Positions 1 to 4,977 of a stretch of 17,161 bases of DNA are shown one piece after another. The stretch comes from CABMGU01 sp035292785 (lineage in GTDB: Archaea; Nanobdellota; Nanobdellia; Woesearchaeales; ARS49): the NCBI GenBank assembly GCA_035292785.1, contig DATDPK010000018.1, forward strand, positions 1-17,161, read 5' to 3'. Position 1 is the first letter of the stretch; every line of letters begins with the position of its first letter. The notes beneath the pieces are model-generated. The model had not been told where the DNA came from. It did not search any database and was given only the letters and a program-made list of their open reading frames with translations. The position numbers and the translations under genes were made by a program.

Positions 1-1
1 T

Positions 2-472
2 TTATTTGCAGACATCAACAAAAGGGAAGCGGATCTGGCTTTGCTGTTCTTTTCAAATAACACGGAGACTATTCGCAAAGTATCGGGAGAATATGGGGTG
101 AATAATGCCCTGATAATATCAGGATACGGAGGCGAATATAGAACCTCCCTTGAATACGAACAAATACTAAAGGAAAACGGAGTTCGATATGTGAAGGAGC
201 CATTCAACTATGGAGACTGCTACGAAACCGGCCATTGTGAAAAATTTATGACGATAAAGGCAGGAAGCACCCACGTCAGCAATGCATTTCTTTCAGTTTA
301 CAATGAGACTTATGTATTCCAGCTGGACAAAACCCTCTTTTACTTCCTGATAAAAGGAAACCCTGACTGGCTTCCAAAAAGAAACGCAGATATTTTCACC
401 AGAAAAACATATTCATCTGAACTTTTTGGCACGCAAAAGACCAAGCCTATGCAGCTTGAAACCGAGAACTGA
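2..472 (+). CDS. C-terminal part of an unidentified protein, possibly a membrane glycosyltransferase/oligosaccharyltransferase-like extracytoplasmic domain
   Basis: The frame is open from the left edge of the window, so this is the last 156 codons of a longer gene; the TTG at 41 need not be a start. The visible part is a soluble alpha/beta-like segment with no membrane helix. It begins ADLALLFFSNNTE, followed by a region that alternates helix-like and strand-like stretches (KVSGEYGVNNALIISGYGG) and two Cys in a YGDCYETGHCEKF segment. The general look (surviving-residue pattern 'aDlALlFFSNnTe.i..is.eYgv..aliisg') resembles the C-terminal extracytoplasmic domains of archaeal multi-membrane glycosyltransferases, and the convergent neighbour is a glycosyltransferase, which fits. 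This assignment is an inference; no catalytic motif is visible. Its last 60 nt overlap the 3' end of the minus-strand glycosyltransferase. Confidence 0.6.
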   Translation, partial: LFADINKREADLALLFFSNNTETIRKVSGEYGVNNALIISGYGGEYRTSLEYEQILKENGVRYVKEPFNYGDCYETGHCEKFMTIKAGSTHVSNAFLSVYNETYVFQLDKTLFYFLIKGNPDWLPKRNADIFTRKTYSSELFGTQKTKPMQLETEN

Positions 473-1165
473 TTTCAAAACATTCAACCCGTATTTAATG
501 CTGTTCACGTGAGAAATTTCATCGCCATAAAAAGTTGGAATCGGGCGCTCAACAATCCTCATATTCTTGTTCAAAAATTGAACTATTATGTCGGTATCAA
601 AATGAAAGTCATCTGAGCACAAGTCAAATGGAACCTTTTTTAGTGCATTGCAGCTGTAAAGTCGATAACCTGAATGAAACTCTGAAAACTTTGTTCCCAA
701 CAAAAAATTCTGAATAGTTGTAAGAAACTTGTTCCCAAGATACTTGTAAAGCGGCATACCGCCTTTCAACGGTTTTCCGGTCATACGGGAGCCAAAAACC
801 ATATCTGCCTCATCCTTCTCCAAAGGCTCAAGCAGTTGAGGCAGAAATTCAGGCGCATACTGGCCATCACCGTGAAGCAAAGCAACAATGTCATAACCTT
901 TTGACAGGGCATAAGCATATCCTTTCTTCTGATTGCCTCCATACTTCAGATTTTTTTCATTCCTGAAAACATTCAATTTGCCCAATTTCTTAAGCTCTTT
1001 ATACTCCAAACCAATATCATAAGTCCTGTCCTGACTGTGGTCATCAAAAACAAAAATCTCCTCAATCTTGTCCAGCACTTCAGGAGGAACCCTGTCAATA
1101 ACAGACTTAAGTGTAGATTCAGCATTATATGCAACAATAAATATCGCTATCTTTTTTGGACCCAC
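413..1165 (-). CDS. Family 2 glycosyltransferase (dolichol-phosphate sugar synthase-like)
   Basis: A 250-aa GT-A fold enzyme that should transfer a sugar from a nucleotide donor, probably to a polyprenyl phosphate or a growing surface glycan, on the cytoplasmic face of the membrane. Visible motifs are the N-terminal strand KIAIFIVAYNAESTL (5-19), FDDHSQDRT (40-48) for nucleotide binding, LLHGDGQY (96-103) in the place of the usual DADGQ metal-binding motif, GSRMTG (125-130) and SEFHSGYRLY, then DFHFDTDII. The HGDGQ variant is known in a GT2 subfamily, so it does not suggest inactivity. The protein has no C-terminal membrane helices, unlike many DPM1/GtrB proteins. The start is GTG at 1163-1165, placed about 26 nt downstream of a TATA element, which suggests a leaderless mRNA. 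Acceptor and sugar cannot be read from the sequence. Confidence 0.9.
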   Translation of the reverse strand: MGPKKIAIFIVAYNAESTLKSVIDRVPPEVLDKIEEIFVFDDHSQDRTYDIGLEYKELKKLGKLNVFRNEKNLKYGGNQKKGYAYALSKGYDIVALLHGDGQYAPEFLPQLLEPLEKDEADMVFGSRMTGKPLKGGMPLYKYLGNKFLTTIQNFLLGTKFSEFHSGYRLYSCNALKKVPFDLCSDDFHFDTDIIVQFLNKNMRIVERPIPTFYGDEISHVNSIKYGLNVLKSVLGFKLHRLGLLRAKKFR

Positions 1166-1186
1166 GAACCCTACTCAAAAAGACGA

Positions 1187-1194
1187 ATATAAAT
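1187..1194 (-). promoter_or_regulatory. TATA element of the glycosyltransferase gene
   Basis: On the minus strand this reads TTTATATT, centred about 26 nt upstream of the GTG start at 1165. That spacing would put transcription initiation at or next to the start codon (leaderless mRNA). Confidence 0.6.
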
Positions 1195-1252
1195 AATTAT
1201 GGGGGTGCAAAAACAAGCAACGCACGTTGTTATGGGTTTTTCGATACAAACC

Positions 1253-1260
1253 TTTATAAA
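1253..1260 (+). promoter_or_regulatory. TATA element of the DEAD-box helicase gene
   Basis: TTTATAAA, with an expected transcription start near 1282-1285. This gives a leader of roughly 45 nt before the preferred ATG at 1328, longer than for most genes in this window. Confidence 0.6.
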
Positions 1261-1271
1261 TGGGCGCTCTC

Positions 1272-1291
1272 GAGAATAGATTACTATTCTC
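1272..1291 (+). promoter_or_regulatory. Perfect 8-bp inverted repeat in the helicase promoter/leader
   Basis: GAGAATAG-ATTA-CTATTCTC: two perfect 8-bp arms around a 4-nt centre. It lies 12 bp after the TATA element and straddles the expected transcription start. It could be an operator that blocks initiation or, if the true start is further upstream, a 5' leader hairpin. Either would fit regulation of an RNA helicase, but this is inference. Confidence 0.45.
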
Positions 1292-1327
1292 AAAGATATA
1301 TTTTGTAGAATGGAGATGGAGACACAC

Positions 1328-2524
1328 ATGGAATTTTCCGATTTTAAATTACCAGCGCCCCTACTGAAAGCCATACACGACCAGGGCTATCACACGCCAA
1401 CACAAATTCAAGAGAAAGCAATACCGCTCATACTTTCAGGAAAAGACATCATAGGGCACTCGCAAACTGGCTCTGGAAAAACAGCTGCTTTTGGGCTTCC
1501 CTTATTGAGCAACATCTCGCACGGCAAGGGCGTTCAGGCATTAATCCTGACACCAACACGAGAACTATGCGTACAAGTAAGCGAGGCGCTGACCGGGTTT
1601 GCCAAATACCTTTCAGTAAAAATTGTTCCAGTGTTCGGCGGAGTAGGAATTGGACAGCAAATTAACGCACTTCGCACAGCAGACGTGGTTGTTGCAACAC
1701 CGGGAAGACTCCTTGATTTGATTGAGAGGGGACTTAAACTCAGCGGTGTTCGATATCTTGTTCTTGACGAAGCAGACAGAATGCTTGACATGGGCTTTAT
1801 TGATGATGTTGAAAAAATCCTGCGCCACACGCCAAAGCACCGCCAAACACACCTCTTCAGCGCAACGCTTTCTCCAAGACTGCGCTCCCTTGTCCACAAA
1901 TACATGAACTCACCAGTCTCAGTACAAGCAGAAACACACGTTGACAGAAGCCTTCTCACCGAACGAGCATACGCAGTTCAGTTTAATGACAAATTCTCTC
2001 TTCTTGTATACTGCCTCAAACACGAAACGCCTGGAATTGCGCTTGTCTTTTGCGCAACACGGCGCAGCTGCGACAAAGTCGCGAAGAATTTGCGCGCGCA
2101 AAAAATCGATGCAACACCAATCCACGGCGGACTCACCCAAAGCAAACGAATCCAAACAATAACAACGCTGCACAAACGAGGACTCGGCATACTCGTCGCA
2201 ACAGATGTCGCTTCCCGCGGACTGCACATCGATAACATCTCACACGTATACAATTACGAAATGCCCAGAACTTCAGATGATTATGTTCACCGCATCGGGC
2301 GTACGGCACGAGCAGGAGCAAAAGGCAACGCGGTCACATTCGTTACGCCTCAGGAAGTCCGCGATTTCAAGAGTATCATGCGCAATCTTGGGCGGGAAAT
2401 AAAGTCTGCTCCGCTTCCGAAGTTTGAGAACGTTGCAATGATTACAGGTCCAGCGCACGAACGCTCATTCCAAAATCAAGGCGGACAGAAAAAACACAGA
2501 CAATTCTGGAAACGAAGACGATAA
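1328..2524 (+). CDS. DEAD-box ATP-dependent RNA helicase (RhlE/DeaD-like)
   Basis: A 398-aa ATP-dependent RNA unwinding enzyme with the two RecA-like domains and little else. All helicase motifs are present: Q motif GYHTPTQIQEKAIP (20-33), motif I SQTGSGKT (45-52), PTREL (76-80), GG, ATPGR (123-127), motif II DEAD (147-150), SAT (178-180), motif V ATDVASRGLHI (291-301) and motif VI HRIGRTAR (321-328). The C-terminus ends in a short basic tail (KKHRQFWKRRR) that probably helps RNA binding. I prefer ATG 1328 over the in-frame ATG 1310, because GGAG at 1318-1321 lies 6 nt upstream of 1328 and the product then begins MEFSDFKL as in family members. Likely roles are ribosome assembly, RNA decay or cold adaptation. 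The stop codon directly abuts the stop of the small minus-strand gene. Confidence 0.95.
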   Translation: MEFSDFKLPAPLLKAIHDQGYHTPTQIQEKAIPLILSGKDIIGHSQTGSGKTAAFGLPLLSNISHGKGVQALILTPTRELCVQVSEALTGFAKYLSVKIVPVFGGVGIGQQINALRTADVVVATPGRLLDLIERGLKLSGVRYLVLDEADRMLDMGFIDDVEKILRHTPKHRQTHLFSATLSPRLRSLVHKYMNSPVSVQAETHVDRSLLTERAYAVQFNDKFSLLVYCLKHETPGIALVFCATRRSCDKVAKNLRAQKIDATPIHGGLTQSKRIQTITTLHKRGLGILVATDVASRGLHIDNISHVYNYEMPRTSDDYVHRIGRTARAGAKGNAVTFVTPQEVRDFKSIMRNLGREIKSAPLPKFENVAMITGPAHERSFQNQGGQKKHRQFWKRRR

Positions 2525-2668
2525 TTACTTCATCTTTTTGCGCAATTTGTTCAACTTCTCGTATTCTTCTTTGGTAGCATTGCCGCCTTTGCATTTTTCT
2601 TCCAATATTGCAAGCTCATCACGATACCCTTTCCTTAACTTTTCAAGATCTTTCTTACCAATGGTCAT
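2525..2668 (-). CDS. Small charged protein, 47 aa, helical (SHOCT-like look)
   Basis: A short ORF on the minus strand with ATG at 2666-2668 and TAA at 2525-2527. The product begins MTIGKKDLEKLRKGYRDEL, contains one Cys, and ends with EEYEKLNKLRKKMK. It is highly charged and looks like two amphipathic helices separated by a KGGNATK turn. The turn followed by EEYEKL...L resembles the 'G-x-I/A-T-x-E-E-Y/F' half of short SHOCT-type modules, but this is only a resemblance. Support for a real gene: a minus-strand TATA element about 26 nt upstream of the ATG, GAGG 6 nt before the ATG, and a stop that exactly abuts the helicase stop with no wasted bases. Function unknown. Confidence 0.6.
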   Translation of the reverse strand: MTIGKKDLEKLRKGYRDELAILEEKCKGGNATKEEYEKLNKLRKKMK

Positions 2669-2691
2669 AATATTCCTCAGATGAGAATAAG

Positions 2692-2699
2692 GTATAAAA
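2692..2699 (-). promoter_or_regulatory. TATA element of the 47-aa small gene
   Basis: Minus-strand TTTTATAC within TTTTTATACC, centred about 27 nt before the ATG at 2668. This is the same spacing as at recognised genes nearby. Confidence 0.5.
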
Positions 2700-2775
2700 A
2701 GCCTGCGGAGTCCTTCACAAACTAAAGGCAGGTTTAATCAGACTTTTTCACCAAAGCCAGCACCATTAGATAACC

Positions 2776-2783
2776 TTTATAAA
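2776..2783 (+). promoter_or_regulatory. TATA element of the J-domain gene
   Basis: TTTATAAA inside the palindrome CCTTTATAAAGG. The expected start is near 2806, which would leave a leader of about 15 nt. That leader contains GGATGGT as a possible weak ribosome binding site. Confidence 0.6.
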
Positions 2784-2820
2784 GGCACAGATGTGCATAG
2801 AAACCACCGGATGGTAACAA

Positions 2821-3357
2821 ATGGCGACAACAAGAGCGAAAGGACATGAATTCGAGACATTCATAGTAGACTCGTTCAGCAGGCGAGCGATACAATTCAT
2901 GAATCACATCATTAAAGCGTTGAACTCACTAGGAGTTCCAGAAAGTCAGATTGACGTCCCAATGGAAAAATTCGCTTTGAAAAACGCTCCTGCATCAGTG
3001 TTGTGGTTTATGGATGGACACCGCATGTACTACAGCTATGAATCGGCTCCAAAGTTTGTTGAAAATTTGTACGTTATCTCAAAAGTAATCGCGCTTGAAG
3101 TCGACGCCGTAATTCACAAACGGAAAACAATACAAGACTTCATCAGCGAATTCTCAGAGGAAGAAGATATTGACGAGCAGCGAAAAGAAGCGCGAGAAAT
3201 CTTAGGAGTCCACCCGGAAACCAAGGACTTGGATGCCATCAACAAACGATACAAGGCGCTGGCAAGAAAGCACCATCCCGATACTCCGACCGGCAATCCG
3301 GAGAAATTCAAGGCGATCAACCACGCGCATAAAACATTGAAACGAGAATTGGAATAA
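2821..3357 (+). CDS. J-domain (DnaJ-like) co-chaperone with an uncharacterised N-terminal domain
   Basis: A 178-aa protein with a C-terminal J domain at about 122-178. It contains EAREILGV, KRYKALARKHHPDTPTG (HPD at 152-154) and FKAINHAHKTL, the helix II-HPD-helix III layout that stimulates Hsp70 ATPase. There is no G/F-rich region, zinc centre or C-terminal substrate domain, so it is a class C (type III) J protein. Residues 1-115 form a predicted alpha/beta domain (FETFIVDSFSRRAIQFMNHI, then LWFMDGHRMYYSYE) that I do not recognise. This domain presumably sets the client or location. An acidic linker (FSEEEDIDEQ) joins the parts. The TAA stop ends on the discriminator base of the opposite-strand tRNA-Thr. 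Confidence 0.88.
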   Translation: MATTRAKGHEFETFIVDSFSRRAIQFMNHIIKALNSLGVPESQIDVPMEKFALKNAPASVLWFMDGHRMYYSYESAPKFVENLYVISKVIALEVDAVIHKRKTIQDFISEFSEEEDIDEQRKEAREILGVHPETKDLDAINKRYKALARKHHPDTPTGNPEKFKAINHAHKTLKRELE

Positions 3358-3440
3358 GCCTCCGACGGGAATTGCACCCGCGACCTCGACATATTTGGAA
3401 ATTTACCAATGTCGCGCTATAGCTGCTAAGCTACGGAGGC
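3357..3440 (-). tRNA. tRNA-Thr(GGU) with an 11-nt intron
   Basis: Minus-strand tRNA. Acceptor GCCTCCG/CGGAGGC is perfect, the anticodon stem CGACA/TGTCG is perfect, the T stem is GCGGG/CCCGT, and the variable loop is AGGTC. The anticodon loop is 18 nt instead of 7. Removing 11 nt after A37 leaves TTGGTAA with anticodon GGT (positions 3405-3407). Discriminator U73 with G1-C72 and C2-G71 agrees with archaeal Thr identity. No CCA is encoded. Odd points: C instead of G at position 19, G instead of U at position 55 of the T loop, and a T13-T22 mismatch in the D stem. The mature length is 73 nt before CCA. The gene is probably functional given the intact paired arms and splice site, but the elbow is non-canonical. 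Confidence 0.85.
3393..3403 (-). other. tRNA-Thr intron, canonical 37/38 position
   Basis: The intron is AATTTCCAAAT on the minus strand. Anticodon-loop TTGG pairs with intron CCAA to give the 4-bp central helix. The 3-nt bulges TAA and ATA lie on opposite strands, and cutting after the second base of each gives exactly the 37/38 junction. The outer intron helix is missing, replaced by a 4-nt loop, so this is a relaxed bulge-helix-bulge splice site and one of the shortest arrangements that could still form it. Confidence 0.75.
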
Positions 3441-3465
3441 GTTAAATTTCATCCGCAAAGAGCAG

Positions 3466-3473
3466 TTTTTAAA
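3466..3473 (-). promoter_or_regulatory. TATA element of tRNA-Thr
   Basis: Minus-strand TTTAAAAA, about 26-33 nt upstream of the tRNA 5' end at 3440. Confidence 0.5.
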
Positions 3474-3488
3474 GCTTTTGGGGAAGCG

Positions 3489-3498
3489 TTTTAAATTA
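3489..3498 (+). promoter_or_regulatory. TATA-like element of the 223-aa gene
   Basis: TTTTAAATTA, centred about 25 nt before ATG 3518. This supports that start and a leaderless mRNA. Confidence 0.5.
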
Positions 3499-3517
3499 GA
3501 GCAATTGCCCTCCACAA

Positions 3518-4189
3518 ATGAGATTAGTGATGTTTTCGCTGGATACATTGGTGAATATGCCGCGCCTATTTTCATACGCGATGCTGAACGCGGCCAAGGA
3601 CAACTCTCCGGCAAATGGATGGACGCGCGAAAGTTTTCTCGAATTGCTTGCGCAGACTGACTGCGATTTGAGAAAAGCTGTTGAAAACATCTGCGGTGCG
3701 CACGAACAGCAATATATGGAGGGGGATTATGTAACACTTGATTTCCTGCGCGACGGCACAATGTTCGCAACCCAGTGGAGCAAATACCTTGAGCGGTGCA
3801 AGAAAGTCATAGGAAGAGACGCGGGCAAATGCGTAAAGGCAATGGGGCATTTGCTGTTAAGCCGGCTTGCGAAAATGCGTTTTGACGTTGGAGTTTTTTA
3901 TCCAATGGAAGACGCGACAGTGAAGCGTGTTGTTGACAATGCAGGGTTAAATGTCAGAACATTCATAGGATACAAAACTGAACCGCCGCACACTCTTGAT
4001 ATTCCATGGGGTGAATTGGAAGGCGAATTGGGCGGTGCGCTTTCCCGTGCAGAGGAATCCTGGCTTGTTGTTCCAGCAGGAAATCAGCGCTTTGCAAAAT
4101 TGGCAGCGCGTTCAAAAGCACAATATGTTGAATGTTCTGAGTCATATCAGGCGCCAATTGCGCGCCTGCATCAAGTGCTGAACTGGTAA
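3518..4189 (+). CDS. Hypothetical protein, 223 aa, no recognised family
   Basis: I do not recognise this protein. It appears soluble, with a helical N-terminal half (SYAMLNAAKDNSPANGW, FLELLAQTDCDLRKAVENICGAHEQQY) and a C-terminal half that looks alpha/beta (MRFDVGVFYPMED, RTFIGYKTEPPHTLDIPW, ESWLVVPAGNQRFAKLAARS). There is no signal peptide and no clear membrane helix. It contains four Cys (at about 49, 59, 94 and 105) with no regular spacing and one near the C-terminus. The start at ATG 3518 is chosen because a TATA-like element lies 25 nt upstream; internal ATGs at 3530 and 3557 are alternatives. GCG and TTG codons are more frequent than in the A-ending-codon genes from about 7 kb onward. 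It is flanked by two tRNA genes. Confidence 0.75.
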   Translation: MRLVMFSLDTLVNMPRLFSYAMLNAAKDNSPANGWTRESFLELLAQTDCDLRKAVENICGAHEQQYMEGDYVTLDFLRDGTMFATQWSKYLERCKKVIGRDAGKCVKAMGHLLLSRLAKMRFDVGVFYPMEDATVKRVVDNAGLNVRTFIGYKTEPPHTLDIPWGELEGELGGALSRAEESWLVVPAGNQRFAKLAARSKAQYVECSESYQAPIARLHQVLNW

Positions 4190-4191
4190 TA

Positions 4192-4199
4192 TTTATATA
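4192..4199 (+). promoter_or_regulatory. TATA element of tRNA-Leu
   Basis: TTTATATA about 25-32 nt upstream of the tRNA 5' end at 4224. It begins right after the stop codon of the 223-aa gene and is probably also the only promoter for the downstream methyltransferase. Confidence 0.6.
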
Positions 4200-4223
4200 T
4201 CGTCATTCGGCTTCTTGTAATGC

Positions 4224-4307
4224 GGCGCCGTAGCAAAGTGGTCAAATGCGTCGGACTTAAGATCCGGTCCCTTAGTGGGTTCGCAGGTTCGACTCCTGCC
4301 GGCGCCA
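4224..4307 (+). tRNA. tRNA-Leu(UAA)
   Basis: Class II tRNA without an intron. Acceptor GGCGCCG/CGGCGCC with discriminator A, D loop with GG, anticodon stem TCGGA/TCCGG around loop CTTAAGA (anticodon TAA), long variable arm TCCC-TTAGT-GGG, and T arm GCAGG-TTCGACT-CCTGC. No CCA is encoded. The sequence following the discriminator is TTT and then the ATG of the methyltransferase gene. Confidence 0.95.
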
Positions 4308-4310
4308 TTT

Positions 4311-4922
4311 ATGGATTACAAAACTGAGACGAAGAAGACGTACGAAAAATATGCAAAAGCATTTGAGCAGAAATTTAGTGAGTTCTTCGAATTGCGTGTA
4401 AAGGAAGAAGCCGATCTTTTTCTTAAGCATTTGAAGGGAAAGAAAATTCTTGATTTAGGTGCTGGCCCTGGCACCCATGCAAAGTATTTCCAAGATAAAG
4501 GCTACGATGTGCTTTGCATCGACCTTTCTGAAGAGATGGTTAAAATCTGCAGAGAAAAAGGATTAAAGGCCGAAGTGATGGACATTGAAAACCTGCAACT
4601 GCCAGAGAAAAGCTTCGATGGAGTGTGGGCATATGCGAGTCTTTTGCACGTGCCAAGAGAAAAAATCCCGCAAGTGATAAAAGCGATTGCAAAGATACTG
4701 AAACCAGGCGGAATACTTGGCGTTGCAGTAAAAGAAGGAAAGGGACAAAATTTTGAAACAAATGAAAAATATCCTGGAACAGAAAGGTGGTTCACTTATT
4801 TTACAGATGAGGAAATGAAGCAATCATTTGCTGACGGCTTTGAACTTGTTCACTCATCAAAAACAAACGCGAAAAACAAATATGTTTTCCTGAATTACTT
4901 TTTCCGACGATTAACTGATTAA
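4311..4922 (+). CDS. Class I SAM-dependent methyltransferase
   Basis: A 203-aa protein with a Rossmann-like SAM-binding core. Motif I ILDLGAGPGTHA is at 46-57, an acidic strand end VLCIDLSEEMV follows, then MDIENLQLPEKSFDGVWAYASLLHVP (post-motif I/II region) and ILKPGGILGVAVKEG (motif III). This is the Methyltransf_11/25-type fold. The N-terminal helix (TYEKYAKAFEQKFSEF) resembles a substrate-capping helix. The substrate cannot be read from the sequence; small molecules, quinones, RNA or protein are all possible. I choose ATG 4311 because any longer form would start inside tRNA-Leu. With only 3 nt between tRNA and ATG, the gene is likely co-transcribed with the tRNA and gets its 5' end by tRNA 3' processing. 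Confidence 0.9.
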   Translation: MDYKTETKKTYEKYAKAFEQKFSEFFELRVKEEADLFLKHLKGKKILDLGAGPGTHAKYFQDKGYDVLCIDLSEEMVKICREKGLKAEVMDIENLQLPEKSFDGVWAYASLLHVPREKIPQVIKAIAKILKPGGILGVAVKEGKGQNFETNEKYPGTERWFTYFTDEEMKQSFADGFELVHSSKTNAKNKYVFLNYFFRRLTD

Positions 4923-4925
4923 TTC

Positions 4926-4939
4926 TTAACATACGTTAA
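4926..4939 (+). promoter_or_regulatory. Inverted repeat upstream of the lipoprotein TATA element
   Basis: TTAAC-ATAC-GTTAA, with perfect 5-bp arms, ending 6 bp before the TATA element at 4946. Its position, next to the TFB recognition region, would suit an activator or repressor site. Low-complexity AT sequence makes chance possible. Confidence 0.25.
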
Positions 4940-4945
4940 ATAAAC

Positions 4946-4953
4946 TTTAAATA
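4946..4953 (+). promoter_or_regulatory. TATA element of the beta-propeller lipoprotein gene
   Basis: TTTAAATA, centred about 28 nt before ATG 4978, giving a leaderless or nearly leaderless mRNA. Confidence 0.55.
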
Positions 4954-4977
4954 TCAGAACGTTTTGCTTTACAATTG

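Noticed and set aside
1310..1327. ATG at 1310 as helicase start
   Set aside because: The ribosome binding site GGAG at 1318-1321 fits ATG 1328 and lies within this short extension. It remains possible, adding only six residues.
2774..2785. CCTTTATAAAGG as an operator palindrome
   Set aside because: It is explained by a TATA box, which is naturally near-palindromic.
3357..3440. tRNA-Thr as a pseudogene
   Set aside because: Acceptor and anticodon stems, Thr identity elements and a precise splice site are intact. Kept as a gene with an odd elbow.
4275..4310. Longer start for the methyltransferase
   Set aside because: This extension lies inside tRNA-Leu; homologous sequence begins at MDYK (ATG 4311).
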